Source: Trogon surrucura (taxonomy: Eukaryota; Chordata; Aves; Trogoniformes; Trogonidae). Taken from it: 64,000 nucleotides of DNA. Shown in pieces: positions 1-13,017 of this stretch. The translations under genes were made by a program, and so were the position numbers. The stretch lies in contig JAJGST010000078.1 in the NCBI GenBank assembly GCA_020746105.1, forward strand, positions 1-64,000, read 5' to 3'. How positions within the stretch are numbered: position 1 is the stretch's first letter; every line of letters begins with the position of its first letter. The notes under the pieces are model-generated. The model made no database searches and was not told where the DNA came from. It saw only the letters and a list, made by a program, of their open reading frames with translations.

Positions 1-2603
1 AACACCCACTGTAGTTATTCATCTACACGTGGCATTTCATCCACCACCATCACAAAATATCAGCTACCCCTGCTGTACAGCAGGGGAGTGCCCAGCACAA
101 AGTAGTATATAATAAAAGGACTGAAATAAAGGTATACAAATCCCACAGCTTCAGAAAACAAGTCCATTATTCGCATGTTGCCAGGAAGGAACCCGACAGA
201 TGAGACGTGGCTGCCTGCGGTGTATCTGAAGGACAACAAGTGCGAGGACTGGCGCGTTACAGTACATATGTCCTACCCAGCCCTGTAGGACAGGCTCATT
301 CCTCATTGCCAAAGTGGACAAGTCATTTCCTTAACAAATTTTCCTTAAAATAAAGAAAGCTTACATTTACAGAACTACTTCTAGGACAAGAATTTTTCCT
401 CCCTTCCCACCATCCCCTCTGACATTAAAAAGGGAAGGGACGGTGTTATGATCCTTGATCTCTAGGGTCCACTTGTGCAGCCGGGCAAGTTGCGCACCAA
501 AAGCCAGGGCTGTTGATGTCCACTGCTCCCCCACTTCCCCCGTAAATCAAAGCATCAGAAATATTGACCAAAACACACACCAGCTAATTGCTCGTGGCTA
601 GTCGCATCCATGAGGAGACCTGCCCAAATCAGAGGGGTTTTAGTCACAGAAGAGCAAAACAAGGACAACAATTATACTCGGCTGCTTTCAAATTCCAAAT
701 GTTTTCAAACACCTTTGCTGCTACCAAAAAAAACCAACCAAACCACAACAGAAGAAAAGACAGACCCCTTGCCAGCTGCCATTCAGAACTCCCGAACTTC
801 ACTCCTCGGAAGCCTTTACTTGTTACACATGCCACTACAATAAATACTTCTCATCTTGCCAAAATCTACCTTAACATCAATCTACTCCAGGCTTGACTGG
901 TTTTCTTCGGAATTCATTCTGAACACAACTTCATACCAAAGGGTGGAGAAGGAGGAGTGTGGAAGAAACACTTTCCTCTACAAACTAAGATATGTTCTCC
1001 GAATCTGTCAGTAAAGAACACGCAGAGGTATCGTGGCAGCCAGGTTGGTTCCTTCCCAACATGACCTTTTGGCACATTTCCCTTTCAGCAGTTCCACACA
1101 ACAACTTCTCAACAATCTTCTGTTAAACTTCCATATAACACAAACCTGTGCCTAACCAAAGTCTTCTGATACCCTCCAGCCTATCACTCACATCTAAAAA
1201 TCGGCATCTTAAAGCTTTTGTATTGTTCACACAACCTTTCTGAACAGTCAGTGCAAAAATTGTGTGTAGTACTAAACCCCCTTAATCTCCAGTTGAGTAT
1301 CTACAGGAACTATTGCCAGCCCAGGTGCTCTTCTCCCCTCCTGCTAGAGATTCTTACTCCAGCAGCTGAGTGATTGCACCTGCTTCACTTGATTTTTTTC
1401 TTGGTTCCTCTCTTTATTTCCTCCTCATCACTCTTCCTGAACAGCCACTCCATGACTTACTAATCTGTCATTCTTTTTCCCCACTGTACACAGTGTTGGA
1501 AGTAAACAGTGAAGAACTTTCCACATTGCCCATCAGTCGCTGTTCTGGCTTGTCAAACACACAGGGGGATTATTTCCCCTGCCCTCCCTTTTTAGACCTC
1601 TTCAGTTTGTCACTTCAAGAAGCAGCATTTAACTTGAAGAACACATCAGAACTTGGGCATGGCATTATCAAGCCATCACCAATTTCAACACACCTGAGGC
1701 TTCACTTCTCTCTCCAGAGCCTCATTTAGTTCATATCAGCTGCCCTTTGTTACTTCCCACAGTACACAGAGCAGAAGTTCTCACCAGCAAGAAGACTTAA
1801 ATTCAAATTTCTCAGTATTTCAGCTCAGAAAGACTGTTCTTACACACTCTTGATACCTTCACATTGGAGTCAACATTTAAGGGAAATAAAGGTTGAAACA
1901 GATGCACTAACAGTCACATTAATACGTATTTTTTTTAATTGTACTGATCAGCTGAACCATAGAAGCATTTCAGCAGCCTAACCTTTTAGAAGTTCAGTGC
2001 TCCACACGGCTTATTGACAACAAGGACATCAGAGAACAGAAGTGACTGTGGATATTTTCTCCTGAATTCACAGTATAACAGTATAACAAAAGCTTCAAGC
2101 AGCAGAGAAGTGTTTCAGCACAGCTTCTGCCTTCCAGCATTTTTTTGCTTTGTACTTATTACCAACAGAAATAATGCGAGAGCAGCTACAAGAAAAATAA
2201 ATTCACCACTGTCATGATTCAATATCCACATATCAGCTGCTGACATTTTGCTTATGTGAAGTGTAACAGCAATCACAACGTAAATCCACACCTTGTCACC
2301 TTCAGCAGCCCAAGTAATACTAGAGCTGTGAATTTTAGCACATTATACAGAATATGAGTAGTTAGAATAAAAACATAGTTTAGGCTAGAACACAGAGTCT
2401 CCCAGTCAAACCGCATGATACACTGCACATCTCCACATACCACAGGCCTCCAAAATGAAGTTTGGAGAAGTCACGTCATCTTTTTTTCATTTTATGCAGC
2501 CTTTGTTTTCCAGATGGACAGGCTTCTTTATTTTAAGATATAGAAAGACCCACTCTAATAGCAGAAAAAATTCCATGGGTACAGCTGCAATACAACTACT
2601 CAC
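1..2603. other. AT-rich non-coding stretch
   Basis: No convincing exon, RNA gene or recognisable repeat was seen. Open frames here are short and lack splice context. It may be intron or 3' region of the minus-strand gene whose exons begin at 2604, since that model is still open (phase 0) at its last exon found. Confidence 0.5.
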
Positions 2604-5600
2604 CAGCATTGAAAAGCTCAGCAATCTCCGACGGGTTCTCACTTCAAAAGTCATTAAAAATGCTTTCAGGAGTAGGTAATAGCATTAGTTGTGTATGACC
2701 ATGGCATCTGCAAATCTGTCAGCTCCTCCAGATTGGGCTAAAATAAGCACTACAGCTTTCCCATTATATTAAAAACAGCTGGTTAGTTCTAGCCTCACCT
2801 CACCTGAAGTAGCATCAACAAGATCGTGTTCACCTGCAGCCACAAGATTACTCCACAGACACCTGCACACGTGGGCCAGCATTTGCCTTAAACAACAAGA
2901 GGTCAGAAAACTACTCCTACATCTGCAGAAGCAGAAAACACTTCAGGTCTCAGATCCTCTTCCAGAAAACACAAGCTTCAGCCAAGCAGGATAACAAGAC
3001 TTGAGAAAGGGAGGAGGAAGCCAGCTCACAATTCATCCCTCTTCTTCCACACCCTTGTGTGGACAAAAGGAAACCAGACAGAGAACAAGGCACCATCACA
3101 GAATTACCTACAGAACACAGAATTCCCTAAATGAATCAGATTTTCATTTCTGGTCAGCCTTCACTGCAAGTATTTGGACAATTCCACTGGTGATCATAAC
3201 TGTGGTAATGCTGCACACACCAAGAAAAGGGGAGTTCATACAGACCAGGCTGATGTTCCTCAGCCCAAGACAGAGGCTTCAAATCCAGTCTTCTCCCACT
3301 TCTGGATTCCCAGAAAACAACACAACTTGCACATGTGCCCTGCTTTTCTGCTGCCTACAACAACAGTGATGTGTTGCGCAGATTCCCCCTATCATCACGC
3401 TTGCCAAGTTTCACACAAAAATAGTTCGTGAGGCACGGCTGACTGCTGGAGTAGCTGGAAGGCAAGACTCATTCAGAAAGTAGCTATTTTACACATTTAA
3501 GAATATTAATGTAATGATGACTCTGCCTGGAGCTACTTGCAGAACTAGTGGACACCAATGAGGCTTTCGGAAATTTTGTTGGGGTTTGTCACCCCTGCCC
3601 CCAAAGAGCTCTTGTCCCCATGTTCAGCTGCCACCATTAGTAACAACATGGGTTCCAAGTCGTGGCCCTCTTACATGGAACTTCAAACTGAGAAAACAGA
3701 ATGGCCCGTGGTTCAAAAGACTCCCATTTCACTCACCATCACTTTCGCTCTGACTTTTTAAGCCTTCCATCCACGTTGGAATATTTTTCAATGCAACGTA
3801 ACCCCTTAAGTACTCTTGGCGTCTTTCTTCCAAGGTCATCTTCAGCAAACGCTCTGTTCAGGGGAAGAAGAAATAATAAAAGAAAGTTTTGCAAGCTTTC
3901 ACACACCCTTGCACATCAGCCAAGCAGTGACCAGTTCAGTGTCCTTGATGCAATTAAACACCATTGGAGAGAACCAAGCGCAGGTGATTCCATGAGTTCC
4001 AAGGAGCAGGAGCTAAACACAGGGTGTCTGTACAACCGTACGTGCCTATTTCTGGATATCCCAGCTCAGCAAAAAGAAATGCCTCTTCACCACACTCTCA
4101 GCTGTCCAGACTTACCACTCCCCTCAGTGCTACTGCACCTCTGCTTCCTGACACTTTCACTGAAGGGTCAGAGAACCAACAGCAAGTAGGAAACTGCTGC
4201 TTTATATGGAGCTTTCAGGGATGGAAGTTATTCTTTAACTTCTGCATTTGTAAACCGTAACTTAAAAAGTTAGGAAGATCAAAACTAAAACATTTTTACT
4301 AACACTAGTTTACCAGTGCCAGTCAATACAGGCAGGGAGCCTGGCACAAATTTAACACGAGTGCTACTACATTACAAAATAAACTGGAGCTCAAGCCAAC
4401 GTTGTGTCACTTTATGGATGTCTGGGGTGACAAGAAAGACATCTTTGTTTACTTGGGCTTTTTGCTCTGAAAGCCAGGTCATCTGCAGCATGAATAAACA
4501 GGTGTCATTTGCTTTAGACTCCTCACACAGTGGCATTTAATCCCATTTTGAGCCAAAAAAAAAATAAAAATTAAATCAGCAGCTGAAGAAAATCCTAGAG
4601 TATCTGCTAAATGCCCAGAAGCAACAAAAGTGCGTGAGTTTGACAGACTGTGGTTGAACAGAAACCCAAGCACTAGGAAAGCCCACTGCCACCCTCTGGC
4701 TCACCGTGTTCCTAAAAAAGCAGACCAGGACCACCAGGACCTGCATCTGCCGGATTCAAAGCGCTGACAAAGAGAACCTGGGTTTGAAGTGGGCAGCATG
4801 GGTTCAACTTCAGAGGTTTTTATTTGAGCATTAATGCAACACGCTCAGTTACCGCACTAAAACACACACGGATGGTTGTTTGCTCCCAAGAAACCCGCCA
4901 CGTCTTTTTTCAGACTGTCAGTGAAAAGGAAAGTCTCCAAGATTGTACAATTATGACGGCTGCTGCCAACCTCACTCTTCTTCAGACCTTGCTAAAAATG
5001 GACTAAGAAAATAAAAAAAATCCATCTAAATGATCCAACACCGCAAACAACCCCATACTCCCGCAAGACTCTCTACCCGATTTTTGCAGCCACATCCTCT
5101 TCTCCCTCCTCACTCCCATACCCTGTATTAGCTTAGCACAACATGCAGAGCTTTTCCCCTTGCAGAAGAAGGGGGGGGGAGAAAAAAAGAAAAACAGAAA
5201 AACCGAAACTATAGAATTGCACAGTGCCCATATTCCAATTAAGTTTCTGTGCCTGTTTTCCCCAGTGGCACTGTACTACTATTAACATACCAATAGTTTT
5301 TCTTGAAACATTAATCAGTAATAAATGTTCTTTGATGATTCAAGAGTTTCTAGGGGTGTAGGGGAAAGATAGACCCGTATTATTTGCTTTTGGCATAAAG
5401 GACTAAGTGGACATGAAAACAATATTTTTACCTCAAGTTGAAGGAGCAGTGAGCAAGTTGAGAGCATTGCATCTGCTTCTCAGATCAAACCTCAAATAAA
5501 AAAAAAAGAAAAAGAACCCACTTTCAATGGGGTTTGGGTGTTTTTCGAGTTTTGTTTTGTTTTGTTTTTTTCTGTGTGTTGTTTTTTTCCCTCCAAAATA

Positions 5601-6879
5601 AAGTTTCCTAATTATGCAGGCTGCAATCCACACAGTCTAATAACCAGAGGCAGGTTTTAAGCACAGACTCCCTTACCAAAATAAGTTTACTCTGGTATTT
5701 TTGACAGTATTACCATTTTCTTCAGTTGACAACAGCATTTCTCTCCCATTATTCAAGCTTGGTATTTTAATTGGATATTTACAAATGCAGAAGTAAAACT
5801 AATGTGATTAGTATCGCCATTACACACACCAGATAAGCACTTCACTCCATTACTTGATCTTCAGGCACACAAAACATCAGGTATTGAACGTGCAGGCAAA
5901 CCTGAGAGAGCGTGTCTGTGCGTGTCTGCTTTGAGGGACTGAAGCAAAAGAAGTTTTACTACCTTGTGCTAAAAAGGTTGGAGACAAGTTCCCCTCTGTA
6001 GGAAGATTCCACAAAACTTGGCTCTTGCGAGTCAGCAGCAAGAATTTCACCCGAGTCTTAATTATACACAAGCCTCCTGGAAGATGCTTCCAACAGCCTC
6101 AGCTGGAAGTACAGTTTTCTGCCTGGAGCTTTACAAAGTGCCTTGGAAAGGTTGCGAGCAGAGCAGTCCTGTGGCTAAGACTCCGAAATCAACTCCAGTC
6201 CCGCTCCCGTTCTGTTTCAGCTGTCCTCAAGCAATATCCACCCTGGGAGAACATGGACCAACCCTTAATTATCAGCAAAGTAATTAAGAAAGGCAAGGGT
6301 ATTGTCAGGGGGTTTGAACTCAATATTTAGCAATCGGTGCTTTTTCTTTTTACAAAGTTCTCTGGAATAGAAAAGGCTGAGAACAATTGCACTCGGAGCC
6401 TCACAGGAAGAGCAGAGCCGGCGTGCACAGCAAGCTTGACAGGGGCTCAGGAGTAGCTGGGAAAGGCAAAGGCAGGCCTAACGAAAGAGTTGAGTTTAAA
6501 AGTACAGTCTGGGTTGGAAAGAAACTAATTGGGCTTCTATAGTCTTGCTCTGTAGTAAAGGAGGTACTTGGGAAGAACAGTCACGCAGGGACTGGCACAA
6601 AAGCAACGCCAGCAATGAGCACAGAAGTTTTTTCTGCCATCCTCACTCAAAATGCTCAGCAGCACCAGCACGGTGATGGAAAGCAGTTACTGGAGCAGAA
6701 GACTGGCAAAAGCTGTTTGGTCTCACTAGGCAGAAACACTGAGCTCTGGCCAGGTAGTGCCCACAAACCTACTTCCCTGGATAGAAAAAAACCAAATAAA
6801 TAAATCTCACCAGCAGTTGTGAGCTCTGGTTTGCATTCAGTCACATCACCGTACCGATGCGGACCCGCCATCCTCACAG
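2604..6879 (-). CDS. Six-exon partial gene model, product not recognised
   Basis: Six minus-strand exons are flanked by AG/GT splice sites and join in one open frame: 6811-6879, 5902-5938, 4116-4159, 3737-3853, 2804-2833 and 2604-2641. The first contains an ATG at 6869-6871 in a good context (A at -3, G at +4), followed by residues MAGPHRYGDVTE. The fourth is the most gene-like, with a strong donor (G|GTGAGT) and a charged stretch reading TLEERRQEYLRGYVALKNIP. Phases run 1, 2, 1, 1, 1, 0 and are compatible throughout. The 5902-5938 donor (GTTTGC) and the 2641 acceptor are weak. I see no stop codon, so the gene probably continues beyond position 1. A CpG island at about 7.95-8.5 kb lies upstream and could be its promoter (inference). 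I do not recognise the family. An alternative is that only the 3737-3853 exon is real and the others are chance matches. Confidence 0.45.
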
Positions 6880-7944
6880 CTGATGAGGACAATGAAAACG
6901 TGCCTGCAGCTCAGGCTCCCAGCTCACCTCCCAGTCCCCCCACTCAGCCCTCTCTGCCAAAGGTTCAAGTTCACATGTCGGGCTATGAATTCACAGAGGG
7001 AACAGCAGAGCTGGGAGATCCAAGTGCAAGTAACAGCAACACTCACCAGAGCCCACCAGAAACCTCACCCCATCTGCCCCCAGCACAAAACCAGCATTTT
7101 GTGAAAGTAAAGACATAAGAGCATTAAGGATTTGTGCAGGGCAAGTCGGTTATAGCTGACTGCAATTCCTGAAGACTTAACTGTATCTTCTCTATTGAAA
7201 AGAGAGATTTAAAACACCTCGTAGAAATTTGTTGCCTCACCTTAACTACAGAAACAGGCTTTGTAAGACAGCTTTGAAGGAGAAGAGCATGTAACAAAAC
7301 TCTGGCTTTTGAGAAGAGTTTGACAGGAGCAGCTAACCTACAGATACATCAGTTTATTTGTGTCTTAACGTAGTTTTTTTTCCCCTTGGAAACACACACT
7401 TGAGTTCTGCCACAGACAAAAAGGATGAATCCTTCAAACTACTCTTCTGCCTCCTTGGCTTCAAACACACATACAGTCATCAGGGTGATGGAAGAAAAGA
7501 AAGCAAACTTAAAAGACGACCTGCTGGGGAGGTTTGGGTTTCTTTCCTCTCCTCCTTGTAGCTGCTGTAAATATTACACTTCCACTGGGTGAATTAAGAG
7601 AAATTTTCACATCGCCCTCCACGTGATCCATAGGAACGGCAGGGGCTGCGTAAAATGCTTGTCCCTGGGTTCTCACACTCTGGACCTTGACACTGGGGTT
7701 TTATAAACTGAGACTACACAGGGCAGGGGTCCTTCAAATAATTAGAGGAATAAATATTTCGTAGGCGGAGGGTGCTTTGAGAGCCCTCACACCCCAAAAC
7801 GTCTCACCCCAGGTGACCAGTGCTGGAGGAAGCCGAACTCAAACTCATTACACCAGCGATACCAACAAACCTTTTATTCCCCTCCCCACCCCCCCCCCCC
7901 CCGGAAAACCCAGGCAATTAAAATGGGAAAAGGCACCTCTGGGC
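6880..7944. other. Non-coding stretch with poly-C run
   Basis: No exon with good splice sites was seen. It contains a 14-base C run at 7889-7902 just before the CpG island. Confidence 0.4.
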
Positions 7945-8510
7945 GGCATGTGCCGAACTTTTCGGCTCCCGACGGGGTGGAGGAGACGCCGCGCCAGAGC
8001 CGACCCGCTCGCCGACGCCGTGCGCCGCTGCCCGCTGCCGCTGCTCCCCGCCGGCTCCGCGCCCGCAGCCCGGCTCCGCACGGCGCCCGTCAGCTGGGTC
8101 ACGCCTCGCTCGAACCCGACACCCCCGCAGCGCCCGCCCCCCTCCCCGCCGCCCGGTGGCCCCGGCACACGCCGCTCAGCAGCCCCCTCCTCCGCCCGCC
8201 CGCCGCTGCCGCCGCCGGACCGGGCCCGGCGGACGCGCCGGCTGGGAGGGGGCGTGAGCTCGGCCCGCGGCGATGGGCTGAGGGGGTGTGGAGGAGCGAG
8301 GACGGCGGGGCGGCAGGGGGCCGCCGGGCAGGGCAGGTGTCGGTGGGTGCTGGGGTGCCACAGCGGCTGTCCCAGCGCTCCCCCCTGCAAGCGGAACGGG
8401 TAACCCCTCTGATCTCCGCCCGCCGGGGCCGCCAAAAACGGGGCTTCCCGTTGTAAAACCCGCACCGCCGGCGGGGTCAGTGTCCGCCCGGGGAACGAAG
8501 GGCAGGGCAG
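7945..8510. promoter_or_regulatory. CpG island, probable promoter region
   Basis: The stretch is dense in CG dinucleotides and GGGCGG/CCGCCC-type boxes, in sharp contrast with the AT-rich flanks. Long open frames occur on both strands, as expected in GC-rich DNA, and none resembles a known protein. It lies upstream of the minus-strand exon chain that starts at 6879, and could drive that gene, a plus-strand gene, or both. Confidence 0.55.
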
Positions 8511-8552
8511 GCGCGCCTCGGCCCCTCCTTCGCTCCTTGTTTTTATTCCGTT

Positions 8553-8935
8553 GGCGAATGGTTTGGGGTCAAAGCGACCTTAAAGATCTCGTTCCGACCC
8601 CCTGCCAGGAGCAGGGACACCTCCCACCAGGCCGGGTTGCTCAAAGCCTCCTCCAGCCCGGCCTTGGGCACTTACAGGGGGGCGGAGCATCCCCCCCGTC
8701 TCTGGGCAACCTGTGCCAGTGTCTCACCACCCTCACAGGAAAGTTCTTCCTAATATCTGAGCAGAACCTACTCTGCTGCAGTTTAACACCACTGCCCCCC
8801 ATCCTACCACTCCGCGCCCTTGCGAGCTGTCCCTCTCCAGCTCTCCTGTAGCCCCCTCCAGGTCCTGGGAGGCCGCAATAAGGTCTCTCCGGTGCCTTCT
8901 CCAGGGTGAACAATCTCAACTCTCTCTTTCCTTCC
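8553..8935 (-). mobile_element. CR1 LINE 3' fragment
   Basis: Read on the minus strand, this is the familiar CR1 3' region. The plus-strand text begins with a degraded 3' terminus (the region of a typical TTGGACTTGATGATCT motif) and continues through a decayed end of ORF2, including the complement of the '[16 protein letters not shown]' zone. It has many stops and is an old copy. Confidence 0.75.
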
Positions 8936-10587
8936 TGAGATTATTTCTTTCAACTGCTCATAGTTTCTGATAAACAAACACATCAGCACCTCTACTATTA
9001 CCATTAATCTTAGGTCGTGGTACAATTCCTTACAGTAAAATCCTTACTCTTATCACACTCCAAGATGCAAGGGAGCACTCAGAGTTTACCTTCTAACCAG
9101 TCAAAAATCATACTAAGATTCTTCTTTACAAAGCATATTTAAATATTCGTGTCCCATGACCTCCTAAGAGTATGTTGTTATCTTCTGTCTTTCCTCGATT
9201 TCTTCACTTTGCCCAAGTGATGTGCTTTGGTAGCCCAAGTGCAGTTTTCTTAATAGAAAAATGAGGAAGCCAACAAGTAAACAGGCATAAAAAATATCTT
9301 AGTTTAAATCACGTTAGTTTGCGGGATGTGGAGCAAATATGTGAACCCATATCCTAGATCACTGCATATTTACCAAGCTAATTAATATTTTAGGGTCCTG
9401 TGGGATCTGTTCCACATTTTATAAATAAACGCTTATTGGACCAGAAGGCGAGAGAGAGAAAACTTAATACTCTCCCTGTAAAGGGCATCTGCAGGCGTTC
9501 TTCAATTTCCTTTGTAAAAGCAGCTACAATAGTCATAATTTTGGAAAACATCTAAGGAAAGTATACACCTATATAAAAGGAGAAAAATTATGAAGCCTGG
9601 TGTTTACGCTAGCACCAAAACAGACCAGATAAAAGATTGGAATAAAACGTTCTTCAGCTTAAAAATACACATGCTCAAATGATCCAATTCCACCTACAAA
9701 ATTATTATTGCATTTTATTTTCTTTCCTCAGTTGCTGGTGGCACAACTGATTCCACTGAAGTAGTAGGGAATTATGTCACTGCCTTTGGTATGAGCATGA
9801 CCAGTCCTTCGCTTCTTCCACTCACTGATTTTGGAGGCCTTAAACCAGAGAAGAGATTGGTGGTTTCACATGTAGTGGGAAGATGGATCTAAAAAGCAGC
9901 ATGTCAGTACTTCAGTAAAACCCACCAGGCTAGAAAATAGGAGATTGATTTTCTGAGCAAACTGCAGCGAGCTGTACACAGGGTAGGCTGAAGCAAGGAT
10001 CAAAAAGCTTAAAGATATTCTGCTGAAACGATGAGGATGAAATGAGACTGAGAGAAAACTGGTCTCTGTGTAACGCTCTGGGTTTATCTACTCCATCCAA
10101 GGCCTGGTGAGCACACCGGTGACAATCTATGGAGGACGGCAGGAAAACGGAACAATGTCCAAAAAGTACAGTTTAAGAATTATATATCCTACACAGAATC
10201 TAGGTTTCTGCTGATACCTGTGGAATGGATATTTAACCTATGGATAAAGTGATGTGTAATGACTGATTAGACAATTCCCATTGCCAATATAACAGCAAAT
10301 GTCAGTGAACATGAGAGTGAATGCTGCACTATAAAATTGAGAAAGTGTCCCCAGCGTCGTGTCCCCTGCCAGTGCCCTGTGCACCCGCAGGCTGCTGCCT
10401 GGTGGGGCATCTTGAGGAGCAGAGAAGCCCTGGGCGGTGGGCAAGCCCCACTCAGCAAGAACTCACACATCCCCGGCCATCCAGGCTCTTTTCAGCACAC
10501 ACGCAAACCATCGCCCCGCACAAGCTCCAGGGAAGGCGTGTAAGGATTAAGCTCCTCACACAGTGCTGTTCCAGGACGTGTGCTAGA
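8936..10587. other. AT-rich intergenic DNA
   Basis: Nothing identifiable: no exon with credible splice sites, no long ORF and no recognised repeat. Confidence 0.5.
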
Positions 10588-10637
10588 ACAGAATTATCGA
10601 ATCATTTTGGCTGGAACAGGCCTTGGAGATGGTGAAG
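10588..10637 (-). mobile_element. CR1 3' end fragment at ERV-1 boundary
   Basis: The text resembles the complement of a CR1 3' end (the 'gaatcattttggctggaa...ccttggagat' pattern). It runs directly into the 5' LTR of ERV-1. The CR1 does not obviously resume after the 3' LTR, so ERV-1 sits beside or at the edge of it. Confidence 0.5.
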
Positions 10638-11079
10638 TGTGGATACCCTACATTTTAGTTAGCTGTGCTGGCAGCACTGCTTGCAGGATTAAGACTTTCG
10701 TCCTTGAGCTCTTTTCTAAACAAGTACAAAACTCTTGCTTGCTAATTACGAAAAGAGACCCTGACCAGCCAAGTACAGCTCGTGTTGAGAGCTTGTCCGT
10801 GAGAATGAAAAGATAAGGTGCTTCTTGTACACCCGATGTGCATGGGAGTGAACGGGAGAGTATGATCAAAACAGAGCTGGCAAAGTCTGTTTTCCCTGTA
10901 TGATAACAGAGTGATTGAAGGAGTACATGAGCTAATAACAACCCTGGCTGTATAGTCTGATCTCTTGTTTGTAACCCAAAAATAGTGCTTCGTACTAGTA
11001 GGTATAAATATGTGTGCCTGCTTGCAATAAAGTGAATTCCGTTTTCCACCATCTCGGAGTTCGTGTGTGCTTCTCAACA
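10638..11079 (+). repeat. ERV-1 5' LTR
   Basis: It begins TGTGGATACC and ends TTCTCAACA, and matches 16888-17330. It carries TATAAATA at 11003-11010 and a polyadenylation signal AATAAA at 11026-11031, which would separate U3 from R. Confidence 0.95.
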
Positions 11080-11081
11080 AA

Positions 11082-11100
11082 TGGCAGCCCGAATCGGGAC
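11082..11100 (+). promoter_or_regulatory. ERV-1 primer binding site (tRNA-Lys-like)
   Basis: TGGCAGCCCGAATCGGGAC starts two bases after the LTR. It resembles the tRNA-Lys3 type site with one inserted base and small changes. The tRNA assignment is by resemblance only. Confidence 0.7.
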
Positions 11101-11216
11101 TTCATCATATCCAAGAGAAGTACCCCCCAGTGAGCCGAACGGGGTGATGAATTAACTGACGCGTCCATCCTCGCCCTTCAGGAAACAGGTACGAGGACCG
11201 CGGCCGGGGGACAAAA

Positions 11217-13017
11217 ATGGGGCAAAACGCAACACGATCGCAACAACTTCATCATGATGTACTGATGTGTATTGCAAAGGAGCGCGGTTATAAGATTAGC
11301 TCACAGAAAGTGACTCTGTTACTTTTATGCATCGGTCATAATTGCCCCTGGTATCCTGAAACAGGATCTTATGAAATTAAGGATTGGAAACGTGTAGGCG
11401 AAGAGCTAACTAAAGCACAACATGCTGGTCATGACAGTCCGCCTGATAATATAGAGACACGGAAAGCGTTGTTTGCGGCGTTGCGCTCGCTGAAACCACG
11501 CGCTGCTGATGCTAGTTCTGAGAGCAGTGTGGCGAGCACTGCGGGCTCTGTTGCTACAGACCTCACTAATGATTTAATTGACTTAGCACCTACGCGGCAG
11601 ACAGAGACTGCAAGTCAAACGAGTTGTGTAAACCTTTTGTCCTCTCAAACTGAAACGGCGGTACAGACTAGCCAGATTAATCTCACAAGTTTGCAAGAAG
11701 GATTGATGAGTGGCTATGAGGGAATTGCGCTGAGAACTGGGGATCCGGAGGAGGACGACAGTTCCTTTGATGTTGGTCCTGGCGACCCCGAGGCAGAACC
11801 CAACCTCTATCCTCCGCTCACGCCGAATAGAGCCATGGTGGCATCTGCACCTACTGCTCAGGACGTTTTTTTGGGACTTTCGAAAAAAAGGGAAGGGGCT
11901 GTCAAAATCTGGCTCGCAGCTGTGTCATAATAAGGGTCAGATGAACTCTCTTGTTCCACTCAATTATCGACCCCCACCCTATGCACCCCCTCCCTTATCT
12001 TCTCCACAGGTTTGTCCAGCACCGCCTTCTATCACCAGGGTTCAGATTTCCTTGACAGATATTTTAACCGATCGTGATGAGCATGGTTCCCTTAACACTG
12101 ACTTTTTTCCTGAGGTAGTTAAAGCTATGCCAGTAGTTATGCATACGTGGCCGGATGGGACTCAGGCACCAGACCATCAACAGATTTCTCATAGCACGCT
12201 GAAAGAGTTGTGGCGTACGGTTGCTGAATCGGGTATTCAATCATCCTGTACTGAAAATTTAATAGAAGCAATGAAAGAGGCTTTTCTTATGGTTCCTCAT
12301 GATTGGAAGGTGGTATTTAAGTTGATTTTAACACCCAGCCAATACACAATTTGGTATGTAGAATACAGGGAGTTATGTATATCCCATGCTACAGCAGCTC
12401 AAAATAATAATGCTCCAATTAACCCGGATCAGCTGTTGGGGGAGGGTCAGTTTGCGAATCCACAGCTTCAAGCTCATTTTACTACAGAACTTTTACAGCT
12501 CGCTGCTCAATTAGCAACAAAAGCTTTTAAAAAGATTCCTGACATGAAAAAATCAAGCAAACCTTTTAGTACTATCAGGCAAGCTAATGACGAACCTTAC
12601 ATTCAATTTATTGATAAATTACAACGAGCTATTGAAAGACAGGTAGATGTACCAGCGGCAGCAGAGGCATTATTAATGCAGCTTGCTGTGGAGAATGCTA
12701 ACGCGGACTGTAAAAGAATTCTGGAGATGCTGAGATCCACTAACAAAACAGCTACTATTACAGATTTTATTAAGGCTTGCATGCATGGGGGATCGGATAG
12801 GTATAAGGCTGAATTGATAGCATCTGCACTGGCTCAGCAGCTTACAGTAAATAAAGCAAGTGTCAAATGCTTTACGTGTGGACAAGAAGGTCACGTAATG
12901 AAAAATTGCCCTATGAAGGGGCCAGCAGGAACAATGAGAAAACCGGGTACAGTGTGCCCTAAATGCAAAAAGGGGTTTCATTGGGCTACTCAATGCCGAT
13001 CTAAATTTGATACTTGA
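11217..13017 (+). CDS. gag: ERV-1 gag, split by a frame change
   Basis: This is the structural polyprotein of the provirus. The first frame (11217-11930, 237 codons) opens with MGQN, a candidate myristoylation site, and covers the matrix region. The second frame (open across 11767-13017) carries a PPPY late-domain motif (11971-11982), a capsid-like region, and a nucleocapsid with two CCHC knuckles (12868-12909 and 12955-12996, both C-X2-C-X4-H-X4-C). The two frames overlap at 11767-11930. A run of seven A at 11883-11889 is the most obvious place for a one-base slip or indel. The second frame ends in TGA at 13015-13017 and pro follows in the same frame. As it stands the gene cannot make one continuous Gag unless ribosomes shift frame. 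Confidence 0.9.

Noticed and set aside
178-294. Plus-strand 37-codon frame starting MLPGRNPTDE
   Set aside because: Too short, with no splice sites or homologue that I can name.
7777-8851. Several open frames of about 180-208 codons on both strands in the CpG island
   Set aside because: Pro/Arg/Gly-rich compositional frames with no family resemblance. Their 3' parts run into CR1.
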